The notes beneath the pieces are model-generated. The model did not search any database and was not told the origin of the DNA. It saw nothing but the letters and a program-made list of their open reading frames with translations. From Spirochaeta sp. UBA5339 (lineage in GTDB: Bacteria > Spirochaetota > Spirochaetia > DSM-2461): a stretch of DNA of 15,287 nucleotides. Location of the stretch: the NCBI GenBank assembly GCA_002408085.1, contig DHQL01000018.1, positions 53,599 to 68,885 on the forward strand, read 5' to 3'. Position 1 is the stretch's first letter, and each line of letters begins with the position of its first letter. Position numbers and translations under genes: made by a program. Below, one piece after another: positions 1-7,078 of this stretch.

Positions 1-1272
1 AAAAAGCCGGGAGCCGACCCACCCCAGAGGGATGGAGAGAACAACACTCTGGGCAACGGTAACGGCCATGGCCTTTGTCCCCTCACCCAGACTGTTCAGC
101 CCCCCCGAAGAAGCGGTCCTGAGAGCGATAAAGATATACCCCGGCGCCAGAAGCCTCAGCATCAGCACTCCCTGTTCGATGGTCTCACCGCTTTCCAGCA
201 TCAGGCACAGCAGGGGCCGGGCGAAGATCATCAACAGAAGGGTCAGAGGGGCAAGGACCAGAGCGGTCACTCCGGCGTTGGTCAGATAGACCCGGCGGCT
301 CCTGCCGTACTGACCGGCGCCGTTGTTCACTCCCATCACTGTCATGGCCCCTCCGGAAAACCCATGGGAGGGAATAAGAATCAGACGGCGGAAGGTAAAG
401 CAGACCGTGTAGGCGGCGGTAATGCCCGTACCCCAGGGGGCGATCAGGGCATAGACAAATCCCGAGGATAGGGACGAGAGGCTTCGGTTGAACATGGATG
501 GAAACCCGACCTTTGCCACACTGCGGAAGGTTTCACCGTCCAGCCGGGTCCTGAAGAGCCCTTTCAGATCAAGAACTCCCTCCCTGAGAAGGACTCTCAG
601 GAGCAGCACAACGGAAACACCCTTGGACAGAACCGTAGCCAGGGCGGCCCCCTCCACACCCATTGCCGGAACAATACCCCAGCCGAAGATAAAAAGAGGG
701 TCCAGCAGTGCATTGAGACCAATCGAAAAGACAAGGAGACGAACAGGCATCTTCATCTCCCCTATCCCCCTGAGAAGGCTGTTTCCATAGAGTGAGAAGA
801 GCTGGAAGAAGGCGCCTGCCAGGATAATATTTGTATAGGCAACGGCTGCCTTATGTACTCCCTGATCCGGGGTTATCAGGCTGTAGAACAGAGGCGTTAC
901 CAGGGCTCCGGCAAGAGGGATAAGCACCCCCATAAAAAGGACCAGCAGAAATCCCTGTCGCGCCCCTTCGCGGATGCTTTCAAGCCTGTCTGCACCGGCG
1001 GAGCGGGATGAGTGGGACCGGAGCCCCGAGCTGAGTCCGCCTCCGAGGGCAATTATCAGTGACTGGATAACAAAGGCCACACCCACAGCACCAAGTTCCT
1101 GCTCTCCCAGACGGGAGACAAAAAAGCGGTCTACCAGGTTGAAGCTGTTCTGAAGGAAGAGGCCCAGGGCACCCGGCAGTCCCAGTTTGAGAAGGAGGGG
1201 GGTGATCTCGCCGCTGAGGATTTCGTCTTTATTGCGTATTCTGATTGTTTTTCGGCTCATCCTGCGGCTCAT
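1..1272 (-). CDS. MATE family multidrug/metabolite efflux transporter, C-terminus missing at window edge
   Basis: Reading the minus strand from 1272 gives 424 uninterrupted codons that run off the left edge. The protein is a chain of hydrophobic segments typical of MATE (NorM/DinF-like) antiporters, which sit in the inner membrane and export cationic drugs or metabolites using a Na+ or H+ gradient. The first helix region (residues about 27-50) has the family pattern LGLPGALGLFLQNSFNLVDR, the equivalent of the usual 'LPaxxxxllqxlynlvDtxfvg', followed by SRLGEQELGAVGV. The second lobe starts near the FNRSLSSLSSGFVYALI stretch. MATE proteins are usually about 450 residues, so only the last helix or so is missing. 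I chose the ATG at 1270-1272 because AGGA lies 5 bases upstream; an in-frame ATG at 1258-1260 is the alternative. It is divergent from the methyltransferase gene. Substrate unknown. Confidence 0.9.
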   Translation of the reverse strand, partial: MSRRMSRKTIRIRNKDEILSGEITPLLLKLGLPGALGLFLQNSFNLVDRFFVSRLGEQELGAVGVAFVIQSLIIALGGGLSSGLRSHSSRSAGADRLESIREGARQGFLLVLFMGVLIPLAGALVTPLFYSLITPDQGVHKAAVAYTNIILAGAFFQLFSLYGNSLLRGIGEMKMPVRLLVFSIGLNALLDPLFIFGWGIVPAMGVEGAALATVLSKGVSVVLLLRVLLREGVLDLKGLFRTRLDGETFRSVAKVGFPSMFNRSLSSLSSGFVYALIAPWGTGITAAYTVCFTFRRLILIPSHGFSGGAMTVMGVNNGAGQYGRSRRVYLTNAGVTALVLAPLTLLLMIFARPLLCLMLESGETIEQGVLMLRLLAPGYIFIALRTASSGGLNSLGEGTKAMAVTVAQSVVLSIPLGWVGSRLF

Positions 1273-1315
1273 CCTCTTCCTGTGGCTTAACCAGTCATGG
1301 CGTTGTGGGATCTAT

Positions 1316-1387
1316 TTTCTGACCATTGGGCACCATTAGTCAACAGAAAGCCTACGAATCATAAAATTGGACAAAAGGAGGAGTAAA
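1316..1387 (-). promoter_or_regulatory. Candidate promoter and operator-like repeats upstream of the MATE gene
   Basis: On the minus strand, TTTACT (plus 1382-1387) and TATGAT (plus 1358-1363) are spaced by 18 bp, a plausible sigma-70 promoter firing toward the MATE gene. Just downstream lies a dyad, TTTCTGAC (1316-1323) against GTC-AA-CAGAAA (1339-1349). It encloses two direct ACCATT copies (1322-1327 and 1332-1337) exactly 10 bp apart. This could be a regulator site, but each element is short and could be chance. Confidence 0.25.
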
Positions 1388-1500
1388 ATCCGCAATAATG
1401 CAGGCTTCCGGCCGGAGTATGTTGATTCTGCTCACTTGTCAGAAAGGAGACTTTCCGTGCAATATAGGGCAGCTCATATTAGATGCGGAAGGAGATAATC

Positions 1501-2223
1501 ATGGCAAAACTTTACGGAATCGGCGTAGGTGTCGGTGACCCCGAGATGCTTACGGTCAAGGCTGTCAGAGCTCTGCAGGAGTCGGACATTGTTCTCCTTC
1601 CCCGGGCCAGAACCAAAACCGACAGCACCGCCTATGAGATTGCCAAGTCCTATCTCCGTGATGATATTGAGAAGGTCTACGTGGACTTTACCACCGTGGA
1701 CAATGATCAGGTCCGGGAAGAGGACCGCAAAGTCTATTCGGATGTGGTGAATCGGGTCATCGAAGATGACAAGACCCTCTCCTTTATCACCATCGGCGAT
1801 CCCATGACCCTCTCCACCTTTGTCTATGTAATGGAGCTTCTGGACAGGGAGATCGAAGTGGAAAGCATCCCCGGCATCACCTCCTTCGCCTCGGTCTGCA
1901 GCCGCCTGAACACGCCCCTCCTTATGGGAGACGAGCGTCTTAAGATTGTTCCCCTCCACAAGGACTCGGACATTGCCGAAGAGATAGACTCTGCCGACAA
2001 CATTGTCTTTATGAAGATATCCCGGAAGCTGGAGGACCTGAAAAAGGTACTTGCCGAAAAGAATCTTCTGGACCGGGCGGTACTGATCTCCAACTGCGGC
2101 AAGGCCGACGAAAAGGTCTTCTACAATATGGGGGAAGTGACCAGAGAGGAGATCTCCTACTTCTCCACAGTTCTTGTGAAAAAGGGCGGACTGGAGAACT
2201 GGCGCCGTTTTAATCCTTTCTGA
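1501..2223 (+). CDS. cbiL: Precorrin-2/cobalt-factor II C20-methyltransferase (CobI/CbiL)
   Basis: A 240-residue tetrapyrrole (SUMT-like) methylase that transfers a methyl group from S-adenosylmethionine to C20 of precorrin-2 (aerobic route) or cobalt-factor II (anaerobic route) in cobalamin synthesis; cytoplasmic. Seen: the N-terminal LYGIGVGVGDPEMLTVKAV loop (residues 4-22) that defines this family, the internal IGDPM motif (98-102) followed by STF as in CbiL, IPGITSF (123-129), and the terminal YFSTVLVKKG (220-229). The start at 1501 is set by AAGGAG 6 bases upstream; an in-frame ATG at 1483 would add six residues and lacks a site. No other cobalamin gene and no recognisable B12 riboswitch lie nearby, so the gene stands alone here. 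CbiL versus CobI cannot be told from sequence alone; an anaerobic host favours CbiL. A 360-codon reading frame antisense to this gene is a shadow. Confidence 0.9.
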   Translation: MAKLYGIGVGVGDPEMLTVKAVRALQESDIVLLPRARTKTDSTAYEIAKSYLRDDIEKVYVDFTTVDNDQVREEDRKVYSDVVNRVIEDDKTLSFITIGDPMTLSTFVYVMELLDREIEVESIPGITSFASVCSRLNTPLLMGDERLKIVPLHKDSDIAEEIDSADNIVFMKISRKLEDLKKVLAEKNLLDRAVLISNCGKADEKVFYNMGEVTREEISYFSTVLVKKGGLENWRRFNPF

Positions 2224-2310
2224 TCCCGCCCATTCAATAAAACACCGGTCAGCCGCCCTCCATGACTGACCCGCCGAACTTGCCGGGGGCTTTAAATAAA
2301 CCGGATTTCT

Positions 2311-2316
2311 CATAAT
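2311..2316 (+). promoter_or_regulatory. Candidate -10 element for a leaderless eamA transcript
   Basis: CATAAT ends 9 bases before the ATG at 2326. There is no Shine-Dalgarno sequence in between and no clear -35 box. If used, transcription would begin only about 3 bases before the start codon. Confidence 0.25.
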
Positions 2317-2325
2317 AATGAGACC

Positions 2326-3198
2326 ATGAAACATTACCTTTACGCCATCGGAGCCATTCTCTGCTGGGCCAGCCTTCCTGTTGCCACCGGCTCGGGACTG
2401 GACAGCCTCTCCACCGAAGAACTGATGTTCTACAGCTTTACATCGGCTGCCATATTCCTCTATGGAGCCTCTTCCCTTAAAAACAAAACCTTTAAGATCC
2501 GTTTCCCGGAGATAAAAATAACCCTTCTGGGCATCTGGGGGATCTTTCTCTACCACTATGTCTACTATCTGGCCATGGACCGCGCTTCTCTGACCGAGGG
2601 TGCCGTTCTTGCAACCACATGGTCCTTCTGGATCGTCGTATTCTCCTCGATCCTCTTTTTCAGAAAGATTAATCTTCCAATTCTGCTTACCGCTCTGGCG
2701 GGTATGGGAGGCATTACCCTGGTTATGACAGCAGGAAAAGGGCTCAGTTTTTCATCGGAATACCTTCCGGGATATCTTCTTGCCCTGCTCTGCGGTCTGA
2801 TCTGGTCCAGCTTTACGGTTACTCTGGGACAGATGAAGCAGAAAAAAGACAATATGACCGAGTTCACCATTATCGCAGCCTTTCTCTCGGCAGCTCTCTT
2901 TCTGTTCACCCTCCCCCACCCGATGCCGTCCCTGAAGGCCCTGGCCTCGGCAGTCTACCTGGGTGCCGTTCCTCTGGGACTCTCCTTTGTTCTCTGGAAC
3001 CGGGCGCTGCAGGGCGGGAACATGGTGATTATCGGCTACCTGAGCTATATGACGACCCCTCTGGCAGTACTGCTGGTGGCCCTGGTGAGATCTGAGAGGG
3101 TTCACCATCAGGTTGTCCTTGGGATGACGGTGATTATTGCCGCTTCGGTCCTGGGGAACCTCAGCCTGAAACGCCGTACTCTTCAAAAATGTAACTAA
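2326..3198 (+). CDS. EamA/DMT superfamily transporter (RhaT/YdcZ-like exporter)
   Basis: A 290-residue integral membrane protein made of about ten hydrophobic helices in two repeats, the standard size and layout of drug/metabolite (EamA) transporters, which usually export amino acids or other metabolites. Seen: an N-terminal helix with CWASLPVATGSGL (residues 14-26), the first-repeat motif YHYVYYLAMDRASLTEGAVLA near residues 75-95 (equivalent to the usual 'ALxxtsas.aall'), and the second-repeat counterpart LSFVLWNRALQGGNMVIIGYLS ending in TTPLAVLLVA. It ends in a short positively charged tail. It lies 102 bases after cbiL, on the same strand, with only a weak dyad between them. The start lacks a ribosome binding site (see finding on leaderless starts). 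Substrate cannot be predicted. Confidence 0.9.
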   Translation: MKHYLYAIGAILCWASLPVATGSGLDSLSTEELMFYSFTSAAIFLYGASSLKNKTFKIRFPEIKITLLGIWGIFLYHYVYYLAMDRASLTEGAVLATTWSFWIVVFSSILFFRKINLPILLTALAGMGGITLVMTAGKGLSFSSEYLPGYLLALLCGLIWSSFTVTLGQMKQKKDNMTEFTIIAAFLSAALFLFTLPHPMPSLKALASAVYLGAVPLGLSFVLWNRALQGGNMVIIGYLSYMTTPLAVLLVALVRSERVHHQVVLGMTVIIAASVLGNLSLKRRTLQKCN

Positions 3199-3277
3199 CT
3201 GCTCAGACAGCAACGTTTCTGTATGTTTTCCCCTGATAAATACAACTGAAACACGCAGTTATAGGACTTTTACCTGA

Positions 3278-3293
3278 TGGCACTGTTCTTGCG
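3278..3293 (+). promoter_or_regulatory. Sigma-54 (RpoN) promoter for the chemoreceptor gene
   Basis: TGGCACTGTTCTTGCG matches the -24/-12 consensus TGGCAC-N5-TTGC at every core base, with the invariant GG and GC doublets 10 bp apart. The usual start site, about 12 bases after the GC (3291-3292), falls at about 3303-3305, on the ATG itself. A small AACTG-N7-CAGTT dyad lies at 3244-3260. Confidence 0.6.
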
Positions 3294-3304
3294 TTATTAA
3301 TGTC

Positions 3305-4933
3305 ATGACAAAATATAATACTCTGCCAAATGAAGAGGACAATCGGGATCTGCACTCCAATCTGAAGGGTCTGGAACGTCAGCTGACCTGTTTTCTCTGG
3401 GCTCTGGAAGCCCAGTCTTCAATGAACAAAGCCCATATTAAAAATATGCAGCACTCCAACCGTTCCGGACTGTCTGATCTGAAAGATATAGACTCCCATA
3501 CCTCCGTTATTGCGGAGCTGGCTCAGACCATCGCAGAGGTTTTGAAGAACCTCCAGAACGAGATGTTAATAACAGGAGGTCAGACCCGGGAGAGCCGCAG
3601 CAGTCTCCAGCAGCTTGCCTCCGGCATTGACGCCCGGAAAGATCAGCTGAAGAAACTGCAGACCCTTCTGAAGAATATGTCCGACCGGGTCGTCAAGGTG
3701 CGCAAGCATATCGGTTCTCTTGAGAATATTTCCTCCCAGATAGATGTCCTTTCCATCAATGCCGCCATAGAAGCGGCCCGTGCGGGAGAGAAGGGAGCCG
3801 GTTTCAAGGTTGTTGCTACAGAGATAAAGAAACTCGCCTTCAGCAGCAGACAGTTCTCCGATCAGATTATCCAGGAACTCCAGTCCATGGAGGGACAGAA
3901 CCAGGAGCTCCACGGTGCCATGGACAGCTTTCAGACGGAACAGGCTGAACTGGGACAGGAGCTTAAAAACGGATCTGTCCGCTGGGAGGAGTGCGACGAC
4001 CAGATAGAAGCCTCCCTTGAAAGACTCAAATCCATCTCCGGAATGGTTGAGGAGCAGAGTCTGAAAACAGGTAAGCTCAACAGCAAGACCGAACTTCTTC
4101 TGAAAAAACAGGAACAGAATATGAAGGCATCCGGCCTGATGGAGATCAGTCTGAAGAAGGAAGATGAGATACTCGGCTTACTGACAGGAAGCAATACCTC
4201 CCTGAAGGCCAGGCTGGACAACTACAGCAGCAGCGAAACCTCTTCGGTTAAGAATCTGAAAATCGGTCATGATCTTGCCTATCCCCCATGGGTTTACCTG
4301 CACCAGGGAGAGTCCACCGGAATCAGTGTCGATTACGCAAAGAAAATCGGCACTGCCATGGGCATCAAAACAGCCTTTGAGGCCGGCCAGTGGGCCGAAC
4401 TGATTGAAAAGCTGAACAACGGCGAAATTGACCTGATTGCCAATGTGGGGTGGCCCAACGATTATATCAGTGAAGAGGAGTACTGCGTCTCCCTGCCCTA
4501 TGCCAGTTTCGAGGTCTGCTATTTCAAAAACAATGGAGAATCCACTGGCAGAGAGTCCTCTGAAGCTTCAAAGGTCTTCTTCCAGAAGGGCTCCTATGTT
4601 TCCGAATATATAGGCGGGGAGTGCGAAACGGAAAGTGAAGAGAATGATATTCTGAACTTTGTGCAGCTGATCTGGCAGAAGGCGGACAGAGTGATCACCG
4701 ACCGGAGTGTGGGCGAGTACATCTCGGAGAACTACTTCTCAGGCCAAATATCAGCCGAAAAGGAGGACAGGGGAAACCGGAACGTTGTGTTCCTCTGCTC
4801 CAGAAAGAACAGAGAACTGATGGACGGAATAAACAGGGCGATAAGTGCACTGGGACCGGCCCGAGGAGAGAGCGGATTCAAAGAGAGCGCCGCTCTTGAA
4901 GTCTCCGACCCGGAACTTCTCCTTCCCGTATAA
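3305..4933 (+). CDS. Soluble methyl-accepting chemotaxis protein fused to a C-terminal type-3 solute-binding domain
   Basis: A 542-residue protein. Residues about 20-310 form a long helical coiled coil containing the MCP hairpin tip (IDVLSINAAIEAARAGEKGA, 146-165, then GFKVVATEIKKLA), the part that contacts CheA/CheW. Residues about 317-520 resemble a periplasmic amino-acid-binding domain (SBP_bac_3): IGHDLAYPPWVYL (320-332), GISVDYAKKIG (339-349), LNNGEIDLIANV (370-381), then a VSLPY hinge-type motif (395-399). There is no signal peptide, no membrane helix and no HAMP domain, so both parts should be cytoplasmic, and the sensory domain lies after the signalling domain, the reverse of ordinary receptors. 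It would sense a small cytoplasmic metabolite, perhaps an amino acid. Start uncertain: no Shine-Dalgarno sequence precedes 3305; Met40 (3422) is the next in-frame ATG. The next gene starts 9 bases after the stop. Confidence 0.9.
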   Translation: MTKYNTLPNEEDNRDLHSNLKGLERQLTCFLWALEAQSSMNKAHIKNMQHSNRSGLSDLKDIDSHTSVIAELAQTIAEVLKNLQNEMLITGGQTRESRSSLQQLASGIDARKDQLKKLQTLLKNMSDRVVKVRKHIGSLENISSQIDVLSINAAIEAARAGEKGAGFKVVATEIKKLAFSSRQFSDQIIQELQSMEGQNQELHGAMDSFQTEQAELGQELKNGSVRWEECDDQIEASLERLKSISGMVEEQSLKTGKLNSKTELLLKKQEQNMKASGLMEISLKKEDEILGLLTGSNTSLKARLDNYSSSETSSVKNLKIGHDLAYPPWVYLHQGESTGISVDYAKKIGTAMGIKTAFEAGQWAELIEKLNNGEIDLIANVGWPNDYISEEEYCVSLPYASFEVCYFKNNGESTGRESSEASKVFFQKGSYVSEYIGGECETESEENDILNFVQLIWQKADRVITDRSVGEYISENYFSGQISAEKEDRGNRNVVFLCSRKNRELMDGINRAISALGPARGESGFKESAALEVSDPELLLPV

Positions 4934-4934
4934 T
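4929..4934 (+). promoter_or_regulatory. Candidate -10 element overlapping the chemoreceptor stop codon
   Basis: A perfect TATAAT overlaps the TAA stop of the chemoreceptor gene (4931-4933) and ends 8 bases before the ATG of the M20 gene. No good -35 box is visible, so this may be coincidence. Confidence 0.2.
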
Positions 4935-4942
4935 ATGGTCCT

Positions 4943-6118
4943 ATGGACAGAGACCTCATCGACAGACTGACCGGACTCCGGAGAGAGCTCCACCACTATC
5001 CGGACCTTCCCGGCCGGGAGGAAGCAACCTGCACCCGTCTGAAGGGCTTTCTGGAAAGCGTCTGCTCCCGGGGCTCCGGCAGCTATAGGATTATTGACGG
5101 CCTGGGCGGCGGTGGACTGGCCCTTATCTTCGACAGCGGCAGAGAAGGCCCCGCCCTGATGCTCCGCTGCGAAACAGACGCCCTTCCCATTGAAGAACCT
5201 CCCCTCTTCTCATATGCCTCGTTTAATGAAGGAGTCTCCCACAAGTGCGGCCATGACGGGCATATGAGTATTCTTGCGGGCGTTGCCACCCTGATAAGTT
5301 CATTCGGTCCCGACGGCGGAATACAGAGGGGCCGTCTGATTCTCCTCTTTCAGCCCGCCGAAGAGACCGGCAGAGGCGCCCTGGCCGTACTGAAGGACAG
5401 CCGCTACGGCGAGATCAGACCGGATTATATCTTCGCCCTTCATAACTGGCCGGGAATACCCCATGGGACGGTGTCTGTAAAACCGGGGGGAATGTTTGCC
5501 GCATCCACGGGAATGACCATAAAGCTGACCGGGAAAAGCGCCCATGCCTCTGCCCCGGAAGAGGGTGTCAGTCCCATTGAGGGGATCAAGAGGATTCACT
5601 CCCTGCTGCCCCGGCTCTGCATCCCCGACCGCAGCTCTGGAAACTTCAGCCTGATCACCACCGTAGGAATAAGGGCGGGAGGCAGTGATTTCGGTGTCTC
5701 CCCGGGGAGTGGAGAGATTTTTCTGACAGTCAGAGCCTACAGGCAGGAGGTTCTGGACAGGCTTCTTGAAGAGCTTCAGTTCCGTGCCCGTAAGATTGCC
5801 CTAGAGGAGAATCTTGAGATCGCTTTCGGTTTTCAGGACAGCTTCCCCTCTGCAGAGAACAGCCCGGAAGCCGTGGAGATTGTCCGCAGGGCGGCGGAAA
5901 GCTGCGGCATCCGGGCAGTGGAGCCGGCACAGGGTACAGCCAGTTCAGAAGATATCGGTCATCTTCTTCGGGATGCCCGCCGGGGCGGCGCCGTATTTCT
6001 TCTGGGAAACGGAGAGGAAGCCCCTCCCCTTCACTCCCGGAACTACGACTTTGACGACACTCTGATCGAAACCGGAGTAAGGATCTGGATGCAGATTATT
6101 GAAGATATGCTCAACTGA
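4943..6118 (+). CDS. M20D family amidohydrolase (N-acyl amino acid / hippurate hydrolase-like)
   Basis: A 391-residue zinc- or manganese-dependent hydrolase of the family that includes hippurate hydrolase, N-acyl-L-amino acid amidohydrolase and auxin-conjugate hydrolases; these cleave an amide bond to release a free amino acid. Cytoplasmic, no signal peptide. Seen: RRELHHYPDLPGREEAT (13-29); RCETDALPIEE (75-85); the metal-binding HKCGHDGH (100-107, Cys102 and His104); FQPAEETGRGA (136-146, catalytic/metal Glu140-141); ALHNWPGIPHG (165-175, His167); the dimerisation-domain pattern TGKSAHAS (196-203); and the last ligand His364 in PLHSRNYDF. All expected ligands are present at normal length. 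It starts 9 bases after the chemoreceptor stop and has no Shine-Dalgarno sequence, so it is either translationally coupled or read from its own leaderless transcript. The pairing with a receptor carrying an amino-acid-binding-type domain may be functional, but this is inference. Confidence 0.9.
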   Translation: MDRDLIDRLTGLRRELHHYPDLPGREEATCTRLKGFLESVCSRGSGSYRIIDGLGGGGLALIFDSGREGPALMLRCETDALPIEEPPLFSYASFNEGVSHKCGHDGHMSILAGVATLISSFGPDGGIQRGRLILLFQPAEETGRGALAVLKDSRYGEIRPDYIFALHNWPGIPHGTVSVKPGGMFAASTGMTIKLTGKSAHASAPEEGVSPIEGIKRIHSLLPRLCIPDRSSGNFSLITTVGIRAGGSDFGVSPGSGEIFLTVRAYRQEVLDRLLEELQFRARKIALEENLEIAFGFQDSFPSAENSPEAVEIVRRAAESCGIRAVEPAQGTASSEDIGHLLRDARRGGAVFLLGNGEEAPPLHSRNYDFDDTLIETGVRIWMQIIEDMLN

Positions 6119-6154
6119 AAACCCGCCCTGCATGGGTTAGCACAGGCGGGTTTT
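6118..6154 (+). terminator. Rho-independent terminator after the M20 gene, possibly bidirectional
   Basis: AAAACCCGCC (6118-6127) pairs perfectly with GGCGGGTTTT (6145-6154) around a 17-base loop. The T-run follows the GC stem on the plus strand. The A-run on the left would serve as a T-run for minus-strand transcripts, so it could also stop the hsp20 operon. It begins inside the TGA stop of the M20 gene. Confidence 0.85.
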
Positions 6155-6220
6155 GCCGGCTTTGCGGTTATGCGATTTTGCGGCTCTGGTCAGTGTCGGC
6201 TCATTTCCGGCAGACTGAAA

Positions 6221-6252
6221 GGCCGGGCCGGACAGTACAGCCTGCCCGGTCC
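6221..6252 (-). terminator. GC hairpin after the hsp20 operon, weak terminator candidate
   Basis: CCGGGC (6223-6228) pairs with GCCCGG (6244-6249), with GG/CC extension across one bulge. On the minus strand it lies just after the stop of the last hsp20 gene and is followed only by a short TTT, so it may protect the 3' end rather than terminate. Confidence 0.3.
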
Positions 6253-6265
6253 GCATACAGAAGAA

Positions 6266-6652
6266 TCAGCCGACCTTGATCTTGATCTGTTTGGTCTTCT
6301 GCTCCTCCCGTTTGGGAAGGCTCAGCTTCAGAGTTCCGTTCCTGTACTCGGCATCAATATTTTCCGTATTCACCGAATTGCCCAGCTGGAAGCTTCTTCT
6401 GAAACCCGAATAAATCATCTCGTCCCTGAGGCAGTCATAGCCCTCTCCGGCCCTCTTGGTGCACTCGGCGGTCAGATAGAGGGTATCCTTCTCGATCTTC
6501 AGATTCAGATCGTCCTTCTCCACTCCCGGTATATCGAAGTACAGAACATAGGCTTCGTTGGTCTCATAGATATCACATTCGGGAGTTCTGTAGTTATTGC
6601 CCCGTGTAGACTCAAGATTTTTGTTCTCTTTCTCTTTCTTGATAATATCCAT
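6266..6652 (-). CDS. Hsp20/alpha-crystallin small heat-shock protein, third of three
   Basis: A 128-residue ATP-independent holdase chaperone that oligomerises and keeps unfolding proteins soluble in the cytoplasm. The alpha-crystallin domain spans about residues 24-116: DIYETNEAYVLYFDIPGVEKDDLNLKI (25-51) and the conserved NGTLKLSLPK near the end. The C-terminal tail carries IKI, the I-x-I-type motif that docks onto a neighbouring subunit. The N-terminal arm (about 23 residues, charged, ESTRGNN) is shorter than usual and lacks the hydrophobic start seen in many relatives. AGGAGG sits 6 bases before the ATG and overlaps the TAG stop of the preceding hsp20 gene (6663-6665), so the two are translationally coupled. 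Confidence 0.95.
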   Translation of the reverse strand: MDIIKKEKENKNLESTRGNNYRTPECDIYETNEAYVLYFDIPGVEKDDLNLKIEKDTLYLTAECTKRAGEGYDCLRDEMIYSGFRRSFQLGNSVNTENIDAEYRNGTLKLSLPKREEQKTKQIKIKVG

Positions 6653-6662
6653 AAAGAACCTC

Positions 6663-7067
6663 CTACTTTATTTTGATTTTCCGCGGTTTGCTTTCGGCTG
6701 CCTTGGGAAGCCGGATTATCAGCAGACCGTTGGATGTTTCAGCTTCAATCTTTTCGGTGTCGATCTTCTCATTGAGCATGAAGCTGCGCTCGAACTTGCC
6801 CCGGAACCGCTCATCCAGGTGAACATTTCCGCCGGAAAGCTCCTCTTTCTTCCTCTCTCCGGAGATGACAAGGCTGTTGTCCTTCAATGTGATATCAAGA
6901 TCATCCTTGTCCATTCCGGGAACCTTGGCCACCAGAATATACTCATCGTGATTTTCATAGACATTCGTTTCGGGCCAGCGCTTTCTATCCTGCCATCCCG
7001 AATCGTTCAAGATGCGGTTCATCTGACGGCTTACATCAAAAAGGTCATCAAAAATTGTTCTATTCAT
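6663..7067 (-). CDS. Hsp20/alpha-crystallin small heat-shock protein, second of three
   Basis: A 134-residue member with the most conventional layout of the three: an amphipathic N-terminal arm (MNRTIFDDLFDVSRQMNRIL), the alpha-crystallin domain at about residues 33-125 (NVYENHDEYILVAKVPGMDKDDLDI, then LVISGERK), the NGLLIIRLPKA motif, and a terminal IKIK tail. The FERSFMLNEKID stretch (about 92-103) is the usual 'F.RsF.LP..vd' segment before the last strands. It is the middle gene of the operon: AAGGAGG lies 6 bases before its ATG and overlaps the TAA of the first gene, 11 bases apart, so translation is coupled. Sequence is clearly different from its two neighbours, so the copies are old duplications. 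Confidence 0.95.
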   Translation of the reverse strand: MNRTIFDDLFDVSRQMNRILNDSGWQDRKRWPETNVYENHDEYILVAKVPGMDKDDLDITLKDNSLVISGERKKEELSGGNVHLDERFRGKFERSFMLNEKIDTEKIEAETSNGLLIIRLPKAAESKPRKIKIK

Positions 7068-7078
7068 GTCATCCCTCC

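Noticed and set aside
32..790. Open frames on the plus strand at 32-289 and 488-790
   Set aside because: They lie antisense to the MATE gene, which has convincing transmembrane and family motifs.
1273..1500. Cobalamin riboswitch before cbiL
   Set aside because: I looked for the conserved B12 box and its pairing arms and found only short hairpins and a TCCGGCCGGA palindrome at 1407-1416. A weak match could be missed by eye.
1398..1538. A 46-codon frame that could be a leader peptide before cbiL
   Set aside because: The nearest AAGGAGG is too far upstream, the frame overlaps the cbiL start, and its sequence has no obvious regulatory codons.
2247..2271. GGTCAG...CTGACC dyad after cbiL as a terminator
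   Set aside because: The stem is six base pairs with a 13-base loop and there is no T-run after it.
1474..2556. A 360-codon open frame on the minus strand
   Set aside because: It runs antisense to cbiL and the start of eamA, both of which match known families. It has no recognisable domain and is a by-product of codon bias.
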